Part shown: piece by piece, positions 24,896 through 37,087 of the stretch | How the letters are laid out: each line of letters begins with the position of its first letter | How positions within the stretch are numbered: position 1 is the first letter of the stretch | Source: Lates calcarifer | Lineage: Eukaryota; Chordata; Actinopteri; Centropomidae | Assembly (NCBI RefSeq): GCF_001640805.2 | Contig: NC_066835.1 | Location: 21,644,182-21,708,181 of the forward strand | Direction of reading: 5' to 3' | DNA length: 64,000 nucleotides | Translations under genes and position numbers: made by a program | Notes under the pieces: generated by a model | Databases searched by the model: none | The model's input: only the letters and a program-made list of their open reading frames with translations | What the model was told of the DNA's origin: nothing

Positions 24896-26506
24896 CATCC
24901 AAAGAAGTGCTCAGCCTGTTCTTGTCTTTCTCTAACTTGGCATAGTTCCTGCTCAGGTCATCATATCTGCTCTGTAGTTCATCTCTCTCTTGAGTGAGGT
25001 TGATGTTTCTAATTTGCGCCTCGTTCAGACTGACATTGAGCTGGTCTCTCTCTGTCTCCAAATTCAGTTTTTCCAGCGTGACTAAAATATCTGGTGAAAA
25101 CAGACACAAAACAAGAAGCTGTTAAACAACAGAAATTCATACAGAGTTATCACTGACTAGTCTTGATTTGAATCACAGAAACAGCTCTTTGAAACATCTC
25201 CATCAAAACCTGAACCTCATAACCTTTTTGAATTTTTTTACACAGATACTAGAAGTTAGGATGACACAGAGTTAGAGTGTCTGAGACAGACAGTTCTAAC
25301 TCTGAGCACAAAGTGGGTGGAGTAGAAAACAGATCAGAGGGAGTGGTGATTGATAAATACTGCACTGCTCTAGTAGACCTGAAACAGCTCAGCCAATCAC
25401 AGTGAAACATGACAACAGTTCAACAAATGGAGAGGAGAGAGACATTTCCAGGAAATCATAGTGTTGTCTGAGCAGAGTGGTACGACATGAACACAGAGCC
25501 CCACAGATCTACAGCCAAAGACACATGGTGTGTTGTCTTTATCAATGTTGTTTGTAAAATAAAGATAGAAATATATATAATTATATATATAATATAATTG
25601 GCAACAATATATCAGAAAGTTAAAACGTGAAACAGCATTTTTTCAGTCAGTCAGGTGACATTTGGATTTGATTTAATTAAGGTTTACACTGGTTGTGGAT
25701 GGTTGTGTGTAATGTCCTGCTGACCTCAGATGGCTGATTTCATTTAAATACTGACTGTTGGAAAACTTCATCTGTACAAGAAGCTTTGTGACAGAAACAA
25801 AAGTGGTTGTGAGAACTCTGTTCTTAGTGAGATTGTAAGACCTACTGTCCACCAAACACCACACTGACTGGTAAAGAAGATTGAAGGGTCAGGAAAACAC
25901 CAAACTGTTGCAGCACAACATAGAGCCTGATAAGTTATGATAGAATAAGAAGCAAATGCTCACAGCGCATGAAGACCCCGGCCAGTATCAGGAGGTACAG
26001 CACTCCCAGAATGCTTGCTGTAGCAGTGAACCTGCAGTGGCTTCTTTGACTGACTGCTACTACAAAGACAGAGAACATTCAGACCTCAGTTAGTTTTGAA
26101 TTTCTGATCATTTTATCCTTCAGTTGCCTTCATCTGCTCAGGAACAACTAAGACATTTGAAGTCAAGTGACACTAAACTGCATTTCAGTGTCTCACAGTC
26201 TCAGTCCACAGCACAGACCAGTTCATAGACATGAGTTCATGTTAACTTGGACTTGTAATGTTGTATCCTCTTGTACAAAGTTAGTTCAATGGAAGCAGCA
26301 TTCATTGTTCAGGATTGAATCAAACACACACAAACATCAAACTCTTCCTCATAGAATATTTAGTTGTTGTACTACTTACTGACTTTATGGGACCCAAGAT
26401 CACCATGAGTGTGTTTCAAAGTGTCTGTATCCTCAGAGATCTCCACGTGACTTTCCTCTTTTTCCTCTCCGTTGTTCAAATCTGCTGCTTGAATGTCTGT
26501 GGACAT
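24896..26506 (-). CDS. CTL-2: headless lectin-like type II membrane protein
   Basis: Exon 1 at 26380-26506 (ATG at 26506) encodes a 42-residue acidic tail, MSTDIQAADLNN, without Tyr. The membrane exon at 25964-26059 reads [15 protein letters not shown] after a basic QRSHCRF. One long stalk exon at 24896-25090 (195 bp, three adjacent TAG/CAG acceptors possible for the exon before it) has leucine-rich heptads and the sequons NVS and NLT, ending in a good GTGAGA donor. All phases are 1. No CRD exon follows before CTL-1 starts at 23961. It is therefore a decapitated gene, or it splices into exons of the next gene downstream. CTL-5 has the same structure. Confidence 0.7.
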
Positions 26507-26569
26507 CTTGAGAGGTGAAACAACTTAAGTGAAGCTGTTTCTCACTGTTTGTTTCTCTGTGAGTCATCA

Positions 26570-26576
26570 AGGAAGT
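26570..26576 (+). promoter_or_regulatory. AGGAAGT (ETS/PU.1-like) upstream of CTL-2
   Basis: Lies 64 bp from the CTL-2 ATG, in the shared CATCAAGGAAGTGGCAGCC context also found at CTL-4 and CTL-5. Confidence 0.4.
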
Positions 26577-28052
26577 GGCAGCCGGACAAATCACAACTGC
26601 TAATATACCCTGAAATCATGTGAAAGCAGTGCAGTACCCTGTGCTCCCTTAAGGAGGGGCCACAGGGGCCACAGTATGCACACATTAAGTTTTTATCATT
26701 TAATTTAATAATTTTTCACCACGGTTTGAAAAAGGAAATGAGGTTATATTTACAACAGTTACCAGTTTTTAAAGTAACTCAACCACAACACAGCTTTAAT
26801 TGGATATTGATAAAACAATAGAACAACATGGACATGTTTTAGTATCACAACACAGTGGTTCAGTTGAAGAAGTGTTGAGTTTGCATTAATGTTAAACAGC
26901 AGCAGATCATAGACAGAGCGTTCTCACTAAACTATAATGAATACAGTTCTCTGTAGTCAAATTAGATAAAGACCCTGTTCACTATTTATTAATTTCCTGT
27001 GTTCTGTGCAGTGAACCATGTTGTTAAAATTGTTGTGCAACTTTGTGTGCAGTATTTTTCCATCATGTTTTGTGGTGTATCAGATTAGAAAGCAGTGAGT
27101 TGTTTTTATCTTGTTCCTCGTCAGGCGGCCATATTTGACACATCACAACGTGCTCTTCACTGCTGATGGACTGATATGAGTAAACATGATGTAAGTCATG
27201 GAACAATGTACATTTATGTACCATCAGAGATGTAGCCATACAGTGTTATACCATAGCTGCCATTCTGTTTGCTGTTATCTTACACTTTAACAGCAGCTGA
27301 GTTTTACAAATAAAAATCACATTTCTACTGTTGTCTCTAGACATTTTAACGTTCATTAATATTGTGAGGAATTTGTCTGTTTATGCAAACATGTATACAG
27401 TACTCAACAAAACTGAGTACACCCTCGATCAGTATCACTAAAACTGTAAGTAATTATAAATTCTGTCCATTTAATCCATAAAATCTTAAGATAAAGCCCA
27501 AGAAGACTGACACCAATAAATCAGAAAAACAGAAATGTTGGTCTCATTAAACTACAATGAAAAGTTCAAATTTAAGAATCAACTGTCTACTTTTTTCAAA
27601 TCTGTTTTGTAAGTGCCCCCATTATTAATTCAGCTGTTCTCCACCCTGCACTGCAGCTGCATACAGTTGCAGTCTTTCCTCTACATCTGTCTGTCCTCTG
27701 TCTGTCCTGGATGAGTGCTGCAGGAGGTTGGTCAGACACAGAGAGGCTTTTTTTACATCTGCACAAACACCTGAGCATAAATCCCAAAGACACTGTTTGT
27801 ATTTTCACCACACACTGGTGATATTTGATGAGTGTTGTGTTCAGTGACAGGTACATTATTCTGTCATAGGTAATATTATGGTTAATGTCTGATTCAGGTT
27901 AGACAGTTAACACTCCAGATTAAAGTCTGTGTAAAGCAGTAACACTAATGTGTTCTGAGTCAGTTACACCACAGAGAAATGTGCTGTAAACCACTCAGCT
28001 AAATTTGAATGGAAATTTGAATGGAACAACCACTCAGTGCAGCACAGTGACA

Positions 28053-28140
28053 GTTAACATCCTGTTAGCTCTTTGCTAGCATTCAGTTAGCATCCTGTTA
28101 GCTCTCTGCTAGCATCCTGTTAGCTCTCTGCTAGCATCCT
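28053..28140. repeat. 11-bp minisatellite, 8 units
   Basis: Alternating GTTAGCATCCT-like and GTTAGCTCTCT-like 11-mers upstream of CTL-2. The same locus in other units has different copy numbers. Confidence 0.9.
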
Positions 28141-29556
28141 ATTCCGTACATGTCTGAGCCACCGCAGCTTTTTGTTTTGTTGATCTCATGGCCTGTCCTC
28201 AAGGACTCAAGAAACAAGTTGCATTATTTATGCAGTCATATTAATGATGTTTATTAAAACAAAGTATAAAGATGTTACACTGATACTAAACTGACTCTGT
28301 GATAATTAGCACATTATTATGGCAACACGTGTTACTGCCTCACTCTGACAGCAGATTATCAGTGAATTCCCTTTGTCTCTGGTGAAAGTTTGTAAAACTA
28401 ACCAGAGTGAAACGGTCGGTGCAGAAACAGGTGTTGGTGGTGTTCCTCAGCTCTCCATCAGTGTGGCTCTACACTAAATTAATCCACCTCCTCTTAATGC
28501 CTTTGAAAATTTAAATAAGGTGATGACTGATCTGCTCTGCAAACTAGAGCATCCAGGGAAGATGGATTTGTGGGACAACAGCAAAGTAGCTAGCAAAACT
28601 TAAACTAGTCGAGTGGGATGTTATGGGAATCTTCTGCTGAATAAAGCACAGAGACAACGGTTGTCTTTCTGTAGGTTTAATTCCTACATTTGCAAATGGA
28701 CCAACTGCACTCCTCAAGCATGAGATGCACAATGAGTACCGAGTACAATAGATTACAGGTTAAATGCAAAAGAAACAAGGTTATGTCTGGAGACAAAAAG
28801 GAAAACATCTTCTGAAGACTACACAACAGTGCAGCCTTGAGAGAAAAGCATCAGAGATTACACAGCTTTGCAGCCTTGTACCAGCCTTTGTCCTTAATGG
28901 AGCGAGGTGCCCTGTCAGCTTACTGACATGTGGAAAAGTACTAAGCATGTGATATTTCATAAGACACAATTGTACAAATACAACACAAATGGTCAAGATT
29001 ATTAATAAATCACAATTATCATGAATCATACGAAAATTTCCAATAGAGGGAGAAGCACTGATGCTAACGCAGCGCTGCTATTTATAACAGTCACAGTTTC
29101 AGGGGCGGGGTTATGCTGAGGAAAAAAAAGGAACTTTTTCTAAATTCATAAAAGTTTGACATGTTCATCTACCACCCAGACTACGAATCATTTCCTTCTT
29201 GGATTCTTGGATCACCACATTAAAGACACTTCCTGCAGTATCTTCACCAAAGTAAAGACAACCTGTCATTAACTTTTATTATATGAATTTTGTCGAACTC
29301 GTTCACATATAATGTTTAATTATTGTGTGGACGATTTCCAACCCCACTTCTCTGTCTACACTGTAGAGAACAGAGGGACAGTATCTATTAAATGAAGATT
29401 ATTTAACAGGAGAGAAAGAGGGAACAAATTTACAAAAGTTCGATGACTGTGAGGCTTCTGCAGGAAGTTTCATTATTACATGTCTTTGGTCTAATTTGAT
29501 AAAAAATAATAATCCTAACATCACACACCCCTCTGTCATCAATGAGAGCAGGAAAT

Positions 29557-32500
29557 CTATTTCTCACAGATCCAGTTCCTTGCATAATAATAATAATATC
29601 TTTGTGTCCATTTTCCTTGTTGATCGCAGCATGCTACACGAGACCTGTACGTGGGATCTTCAATCTGTCTTGTTGGCCAGAACCTGAGACACATAAAATA
29701 TAGTTTTAACCTGAGCTGAAACTCCTGATTATTTTCACATTCAAATCAACTTGAATCTGACTTGAAATATTTCAGATATTTTCAGTGGTTTGTTTTTAGG
29801 GAATTTGCTGACACTTAAAACCATGAAGGATTCTGGGTATAAATCTGATCCCAGATGTTTTATGAAAACTAGAAACTGGACTCAGAGATGACATCCATCT
29901 ATTGTTTCATTCTACTGAAAGCTGCTCACTCTGTTCATTCTCCAAAAACATTTTCTCTCCTCCTGGTCTGATTCCTGCTTTCTGACCCCACTGCACATGC
30001 TCAGTAGAGTCTCTCTGCCTGAGCTGGACTCAACCAGTGGTTTGAACAGTTTTTGAATCATGACTCTTTAAACTTGAGTCTTTGTTACTGGACCTCATCA
30101 CAGACTGCAGATGAGGAGAGTTCAAGTCCAGCTGTTCATTTCTTTCATTTGGTTCAGTATCTGCTGGTTGTTAATAAAACAAACACTGATAAAACCATTT
30201 GAACATGTGTTACTGTCCTACCTTTTAACACATGCTTCTGTTAGTTACCAACAATGACTTTGATGGAAAAGTTCAGAAAAACAAACTGTCTCACGTTTCA
30301 GTCAGTAGTGATCCATCCACCCATTCCCATTCCCATGTAGATCCTGTTTTCTGCTTTGTTGTCAGACCAATCCAGGACAGTCCATTCACATTCAGGTTTG
30401 ACACAAATTCCTAAAAGTTGACAAGAAACAATGATCATTACTCTGTTCATGATTCAGTATTTCTGTTGTAGTGAAGTCATTTTGTGACCATGTCTGAAGG
30501 AAGAAGAAAATCTACTGCAGCTGTTTTGTTCCTCCATGAAGGAACTGCTTAAAGACTCAAAGAAAGAATCAAAATCAGCTCCTTGTGTAGATCAACCAGC
30601 TTCATTTGATCAGAATGTATTTATGACTAAACCACAACAGAAAAGTCAGCCTTAGAAACATGAATGTCCCTGACTGACTGACTGACTGACTGACTGACTG
30701 ATGGAGTCTCACCATTGGTCGGTCAGCTGAGTGTTGGAGTGTCCCTATTGGCTGTTGCTCTTTCAGAATGAATTGGTTTATATTACATTATAAGAGCATG
30801 TTTACAGGCAGAGTAACCAACTAAGCACCTTTGTTGATAGATTTCCTGACGTTTCAGACCCTTTAACAACCTTTCTCGCAGTATTTACAGAATGCAAATA
30901 CAACATGATGATGTCATGAATATGCTAATTAGCAGATTACATCATCTAGTGGTTTTTCGAGCAGCTTCAGCTCCCTTCCACTGAAAGCAGGTGTTTACAG
31001 CAGTTCCACAACAGTTTTCAAATGCGTTCTCAGTTTCTCTCATTGACCTTACACAGTCCAGTCATATTCTAGATTTTGACCTAGTCTTGTCAGAAGGAAA
31101 ATCAACATGTTTTGAGGATTTCTCCAGACATTTAGAATTGTGTTTATTCATGTTTAAAGTCCTCATCACATGTTTTTCTGTAAATTCTCTGCCCCGTTAG
31201 ATTCTGTTCATCCAGAAGTGGATAAATCAATAAAAAGTTCAGCAGTTTCTCTGATATCTTCCATCAGTTTCAGTATCAACAACTTTGATGTTTAATCAGA
31301 CAAATAAATCCATCAGGGTCAGGACAGGAAGCAGGTCACAGACTGACAGCAGGTGAAAAACACATGGAACAGATCACTGGTATTTACATCAACCATCACA
31401 CACACATTAACAAACACACTCACCTGTTCCTCTTTGCTGTTTATGATCACCAGATCAGCTCCTCTGCTCTGACAGTCTGTCCTGCTCTCAGACCAAGTTT
31501 TCTCCTCAGTGGATTTAAAGTAACAGCTGCATCCAAATCTCTCCCATCCACCAGGACACCTCTTCTCTTAATGTCAAACAAGTGTTTTAAAGACAGATTT
31601 CATGTCAGTCAGTGTAAAAGTGATCAGACTTGTCATTTCACTGTTTAGTGTAAGATCTTTCTCTTCTGCCTCTTTTCCTTTTCAGGTCATTTACTTTAGA
31701 TTTTATACTTTCTACATTTACTTTGCTTCATATCCACATAGAAAAACAGTTTAACACCATGGAACAATTATACAGTGATTAAAAGTAGAGACACAGTTAT
31801 ACCATGTGAATGGATACAAGTCTTTTCTCACCTTTAAGTTTCTCCTTCAGCGTCTTTACTTCATCCTGTAACTGAGTGTTTTTGCCTGCCATGTCTTGAG
31901 AAATAGAACAAGAATTAAAACAGTATGAAAACATTCATGTTTAGCAGACAGTGTGGAGTTGGACCCTTTGTATTATGATAATTTCTTATTTAGTTAAAAA
32001 CCTTTCATATCTGAGAGTTGTCCCTGGAGCTGAGTGTAACTGTTGTTCAGGTCGTTGTATCTGGTCTGCAGCTGCTCTTTTTCCAAAGTGACTGAAACAT
32101 CTGGTGAGAAACAACAAAACAAGAAACAGAGCAAGAAAATCAGCATCAGAACAATGAAGTTACATCCTGTATATGATTAAACGTCACTGTCACACTTGTG
32201 AAGTGGAGCTGAATGATGTGTCCATCAGGACAGCACTTCTCTTAATGTCAAACAAGTGTTTTAAAGACAGATTTCATGTCAGTCAGTGTAAAAGTGATCA
32301 GACTTGTCATTTCACTGTTTAGTGTAAGATCTTTCTCTCCTGCCTCTTTTCCTTTTCAGGTCATTTACTTTAGATTTTATACTTTCTACATTTACTTTGC
32401 TTCATATCCACATAGAAAAACTGTTTAACACCATGGAACAATTATACAGTGATTAAAAGTAGAGACACAGTAAAGTTATACCATGTGAATGGATACAAGT

Positions 32501-33587
32501 CTTTTCTCACCTTTAAGTTTCTCCTTCAGCCTCTTTACTTCATCCTGTAACTGAGTGTGATTTTCACTCAGTGTTTCATATCTGCTCTGTAACTGACTGT
32601 TGTCGACTGTTGTGTGTTGAGGAAAAACAACATGAGATAAAACATTAGAACAATATGAAAATATTTATGCTCAGCAGACAGTGTGAAGTTGGACCCTTTG
32701 TATTATGATATTTTCTTATTTAGTTAAAAACCTTTCATACCTGAGAGTTGTCCCTGGAGCTGAGTGTAACTGTTGTTCAGGTCGTTGTATCTGGTCTGCA
32801 GCTGCTCTTTTTCCAAAGTGACTGAAACATCTGGTGAGAAACAACAAAACAAGAAACAGAGCAAGAAAATCAGTATCAGAACAATGAAGTTACATCCTGT
32901 ATATGATTAAATGTCACTGTCACACTTGTGAAGTGGAACTGAATGATGTGGTGTAGCCACTGTCCTTCAGCCTGCTGTGAGTAGAGCTCAGTGTGTGGTG
33001 ACTAGTGTGTAACTGATGTACAAACACAAACAGGTCTGCAGCATGAAATCATTTCCTTAAAGAAGGTTTAATGTGGGAAATAAGACATTCAACATTTAGA
33101 GATAAAAATCCTCACAGCGTGTGATGATCCCAGCCAATATCAGCAGATACAGCACTCCCAGAGTCACTGGAGAAGCTCCTGAACACCTTCTTTTATCACC
33201 TGGAAGCTTCCTCTCAGTGTGTGGTTCTACAGAGGCAAAATACACAGAGAACACATTTGATAACAACTCAGACAAGTTCATCATGTTTGTTCTACAGTCA
33301 CAGGAACAGATGATAATGTCATAAGTTCTCTGAAGACAGTCAAACTGAAAAGGTTAAAGATGCTGAAAATACATTCTAAATTCCCACACACAAATTCTTG
33401 ACATCAGCTTTTCTTTTGCAGTGTTCATGATTTCATACTCACCAGCTGTTTGTAAGCCAACATCAGTCTGCTGCTGTCCATCCTCAAACATCTCCACCTC
33501 ACTTCTCTCTGTCTGTCTTCTGTCCTGTTGGACTCCTCTGACATGTTTCACCCTCAGATCTGACACAGGTTGAATATCTGTAGACAT
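29557..33587 (-). CDS. CTL-3: C-type lectin, chimeric stalk
   Basis: CD209/CLEC4-like type II lectin. Tail 33443-33587 ([16 protein letters not shown], no Tyr). Membrane exon 33116-33226 (GDKRRC, then [16 protein letters not shown]). Stalk exons 32741-32830, 32511-32606, 32011-32100 and 31832-31894. CRD exons 31424-31566 ([15 protein letters not shown]), 30295-30410 (SWIGL, WEWVDGS) and 29557-29683, ending NWICEK and TAG. The third stalk exon has AT instead of GT at its donor (32010-32009). Skipping it keeps the frame and gives 296 residues. A 38-bp remnant of a first CRD exon sits at about 32,222-32,265, showing fusion of two units. The CRD lacks EPN/QPD and WND. AATAAA lies about 280 bp after the stop. 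Confidence 0.82.
30671..30701. repeat. (TGAC)n microsatellite
   Basis: About eight units in the intron between the first and second CRD exons of CTL-3. It recurs at 41191, 46461, about 51383 and about 56520, with fewer units in the last two. Confidence 0.9.
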
Positions 33588-33678
33588 CTTGATGGAGGAA
33601 AAAGCTCAAAACTCAACTGAACTTCTCTGTGACCAGTCTTCACTGCTGCTTTGTTTCTCTCTCAGTCAGGCAGCATAA

Positions 33679-33685
33679 AGGAAGT
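33679..33685 (+). promoter_or_regulatory. AGGAAGT (ETS/PU.1-like) upstream of CTL-3
   Basis: Lies 92 bp from the ATG, followed by an AACCACA site at 33704-33710. It is identical in CTL-6, 7 and 8. Confidence 0.45.
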
Positions 33686-34364
33686 AGCAGCAGGACAACC
33701 CACAACCACAGACACTTCAAACACATGTGACCAATGAAAACATTCAGTCTCCTGTCAGGTCAATTTTCTGTCTTCGTGTTAATTGAAGGATGATGTGGTC
33801 CGTGCATTGGATTTGGAGAATATTTTAAATGCACTGAGAAATACAAGAGTTTTATTTCAAAAACTGATAATTCATCTGTTCAAGGCTACATTCATGTCTG
33901 ACCATGAGCTATAAATACATACAGAAAGACACAGAAGAGAGGGGCAGTTTTCTTTGACAGGAAATGTGATGTATGAAGTCAACAGTTATTTATGTTTTTC
34001 CTGGTAGAGGAACTAACTTCTTCAACACGTTCTACTCTTCACTGATCTGAATTTACTTCTCTTTGTTGCTGTTGTAAGTAAGTGGGCAGCAAAGGTTGAA
34101 AATCATCCTTACTGACACACACTGAGGGTCTTCTGCACAAACACCTGAGCATAAATCTCAATGACACTGTTTGTATTTTCACCACACACTGGTGATATTT
34201 GATGAGTGTCGTGTTCAGTGACAGGTACATTATTCTCTCATAGGTAATATTATGGTTAATGTCTGATTCAGGTTAGACAGTTAACACTCCAGATTAAGAT
34301 TGACACTGGGGGCGTGTCCGCTGCAGGAGCTGAAACCACGCCCACTCAGTGCAGCACAGTGACA

Positions 34365-34408
34365 GTTAGCATCCTGTTAGCTCTCTGTTAGCATCCTGTT
34401 AGCTGCCA
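34365..34408. repeat. 11-bp minisatellite, about 4 units
   Basis: A short version of the GTTAGC(ATCCT/TCTCT) array. It ends exactly where sequence from two kinds of unit is fused (CCAATTGGCTGTTGC). Confidence 0.85.
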
Positions 34409-34467
34409 ATTGGCTGTTGCTCTTTCAAACTCTTCCTCATAGAATATTTAGTTGTTGTACTACTTAC

Positions 34468-34594
34468 TGACTTTATGGGACCCAAGATCACCATGAGTGT
34501 GTTTCAAAGTGTCTGTATCCTCAGAGATCTCCACGTGACTTTCCTTTTTTTCCTCTCTGTTGTTCAAATCTGCTGCTTGAATGTCTGTGGACAT
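34468..34594 (-). pseudogene. CTL-4: lone first exon of the CTL-2 type
   Basis: ATG at 34594 and donor GTAAGT after 34468. It encodes the acidic MSTDIQAADLNN tail, as in CTL-2 and CTL-5 with two or three substitutions. Immediately left of it the CTL-2-type sequence stops, and minisatellite plus CTL-3 flank begins. No membrane or stalk exon follows, so it is a remnant. It could still act as an alternative first exon for CTL-3, since its donor phase (1) fits the CTL-3 membrane exon. Confidence 0.75.
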
Positions 34595-36035
34595 CTTGAG
34601 AGGTGAAACAACTTAAGTGAAGCTGTTTCTCACTGTTTGTTTCTCTGTGAGTCCGGCAGCCTTTAAAACAGAGTCATCAAGGAAGTGGCAGCCGGACAAA
34701 CCACAACTGCTGGTATTCACTCGAATCAGGTGTGACTGTTTTTTATCATTAATCTTTCAGAATTTTTCACCAAATTAAAAACAGGAAATGAGGTGATATT
34801 TACATTCACTTTATTATATTTACATTTTCAAACATCCAGATGGAAGAAATAAGAAATGAATATTGAAATCACTGAATAAAAAACTTAGCCCCACTGTTAC
34901 CAGTTCTTAAAGTAACTCTAACTCTAACTCTAACTAACCACAACACATCTTTAATTGGATATTGATTTTTTTTTTAAAATGAGCACAACATAGACAATTA
35001 ATGTAAACAGCAGCAGATCATAGACAAAGAGCGTTCTCACTAAACTAATATTGAATACAGTTCTCTGTAGTCAAATTAGATAAAGACCATGTTTCACTAG
35101 TTCGTATTTTTCTGTGTCGTGGATCAGTGCAGTGAACCATGTTGTTAAAATTGTTGTGCAACTTTGTGTGCAGTATTTTTCCATCATGTTTTGTGGTGTA
35201 TCAGATTAGAAAGCAGTGAGTTGTTTTTATCTTGTTCCTCGTCAGGCGGCCATGTTTGACACATCACAACGTGCTCTACACTGCTGATGGACTGATATGG
35301 GTTTAGTTTTAGTACACTTTAGTTTTTAACCAAAACCAAGCAGAATGACGCTAATTAAACTGAAAAACAGAAATGTTTGACAAATTAAAATATACTGAAA
35401 GTTTTATATATAATAAAAGTTAATATTTTGTCCTTGTTCAGTTTTGATGACAGATTCAGTCCTCCTGGGTATTCAGTCTGTTGTATTACACTGCGTTAGT
35501 TTTAGTTATGGCTTCTTGTTAAACTGACAAGTGAGCGTACAGTACAATTGTTCATCAAAGTTGAATTATTTTCTACAAGACCTGGGCAATATCAACCATC
35601 ATTTGATTTATAGTCTACGTTACAATAATGCTGACCATCTATACATATCATATGTATTCTTTCAGTAAGTTAAGTTACATGAATTAGATTTTATGTGAGT
35701 GTCGAATATATACAGTGTTGACATTTGGCATCAAGGTCAAGTCACTCCCCACACTGGAGCTCCATACTTAAAGGCAGTGAGGGAAGAATGGATGAATGAA
35801 GTCCCTGTGGTAATCTGTGGTGAAGAACAAACAGGCCATTCCAAATTTGGAGCCAAAGAAAAGAAAGAAAAAAAGGCAAATTAGTTTTCAACTGACGAGG
35901 CTCAGAAGATCTGTTTCACTTCTCTCTAAAATATCTTCAACACACACTGAACATTATAACCTTCATGGAGGAGGATTTATTGCAGAGCTGTTGTATCAGA
36001 TTGACAAGATCTGTTTATCTAACAAACACTCTCAC
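34595..36035. other. Spacer between CTL-4 and CTL-5
   Basis: The part nearest CTL-4 repeats the CTL-2 upstream region. The part from about 35,640 repeats the CTL-1/CTL-2 spacer. A short AACTCT run lies near 34,916-34,940. No CRD exon for CTL-5 was found. Confidence 0.65.
34680..34686 (+). promoter_or_regulatory. AGGAAGT (ETS/PU.1-like) upstream of CTL-4
   Basis: Lies 86 bp from the ATG, with AACCACA following. Confidence 0.35.
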
Positions 36036-37017
36036 CTCTCTCAATAGGTATCCATGAATCTCTGTCTTTCTCTAACTTGGCATAGTTCCTGCTCAGGTCA
36101 TCATATCTGGTCTGTAGCTCGTCTCTCTCTTGAGTGAGGTTGATGTTTCTAATTTGCGCCTCGTTCAGACTGACATTGAGCTGGTCTCTCTCTGTCTCCA
36201 AATTCAGTTTTTCCAGCGTGACTAAAATATCTGGTGAAACAGACACAAAACAAGAAGCTGTTAAACAACAGAAAATTTCACCTCCTTCAAGAGGCTTTGT
36301 GACAGAAACAAAAGTGGTTGTGAGAACTCTGTTCTTAGTGAGATTGTAAAACCTACTGTCCACCAAACACCACACTGACTGGTAAAGAAGATTGAAGGGT
36401 CAGGAAAACACCAAACTGTTGCAGCACAACATAGAGCCTGATAAGTTATGATAGAATAAAAAGCAAATGCTCACAGCGCATGAAGACCCCGGCCAGTATC
36501 AGGAGGTACAGCACTCCCAGAATGCTTGCTGTAGCAGTGAACCTGCAGTGGCTTCTTTGACTGACTGCTACTACAAAGACAGAGAACATTCAGACCTCAG
36601 TTAGTTTTGAATTTCTGATCATTTTATCCTTCAGTTGCCTTCATCTGCTCAGGAACAACTAAGACATTTGAAGTCAAGTGACACTAAACTGCATTTCAGT
36701 GTCTCACAGTCTCAGTCCACAGCACAGACCAGTTCATAGACATGAGGTCATGTTAACTTGGACTTGTAATGTTGTATCCTCTTGTACAAAGTTAGTTCAA
36801 TGGAAGCAGCATTCATTGTTCAGGATTGAATCAAACACACACAAACATCAAACTCTTCCTCATACAATATTTAGTTGTTGTACTACTTACTGACTTTATG
36901 GGACCCAAGATCAACATGAGTGTGTTTCAAAGTGTCTGTATCCTCAGAGATCTCCACGTGACTTTCCTCTTTTTCCTCTCCGTTGTTCAAATCTGCTGCT
37001 TGAATGTCTGTGGACAT
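36036..37017 (-). CDS. CTL-5: headless lectin-like type II membrane protein
   Basis: Near-identical copy of CTL-2. Exon 1 is 36891-37017 (acidic tail, no Tyr), the membrane exon 36475-36570 ([14 protein letters not shown]), and the stalk exon 36036-36230 (195 bp). All are phase 1. The last eleven codons of the stalk differ from CTL-2 (DRDSWIPIER against DKNRLSTSLD). The reading frame and the GTGAGA donor are kept. No CRD exon was found between it and CTL-4/CTL-3. Retention of an open frame in both copies argues weakly against simple decay, but the copies are young. Confidence 0.7.
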
Positions 37018-37080
37018 CTTGAGAGGTGAAACAACTTAAGTGAAGCTGTTTCTCACTGTTTGTTTCTCTGTGAGTCATCA

Positions 37081-37087
37081 AGGAAGT
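37081..37087 (+). promoter_or_regulatory. AGGAAGT (ETS/PU.1-like) upstream of CTL-5
   Basis: Lies 64 bp from the ATG, in the same context as CTL-2. Confidence 0.4.

Larger units (their letters stand above)
26507..29556. other. Spacer between CTL-2 and CTL-3
   Basis: Three kb with no recognised gene, nearly identical to 37,018-40,069. It contains the 11-bp minisatellite (28053-28140) and the 3' flank of CTL-3, with AATAAA on the - strand (29275-29280). Short open frames here recur only because the whole block is duplicated. Confidence 0.7.
24540..34000. repeat. Large segmental duplication, copy 1 (CTL-2 + CTL-3)
   Basis: Matches about 35,640-43,990 at an offset of 10,511 to 10,520 over most of its length. 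Sequence is near-identical from about 25,780 to 31,500. Copy 1 has an extra 630 bp between the CTL-2 stalk and membrane exons, and an extra 670 bp in the CTL-3 stalk region. The end points are estimates from reading. Confidence 0.85.
29044..34320. repeat. Lectin repeat unit 1 (CTL-3)
   Basis: Homologous to the units starting at 39556, 44824, 49749 and 54889, all beginning at the phrase TAGAGGGAGAAGCACTGATG. Its right end breaks down after about 34,130 and is fused to CTL-4 material near 34,410-34,430. Confidence 0.85.

Noticed and set aside
28053..28140. Regular short repeat considered as a CRISPR-like array
   Set aside because: The 11-bp units are back to back without unique spacers, in a vertebrate genome. 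It is a minisatellite.
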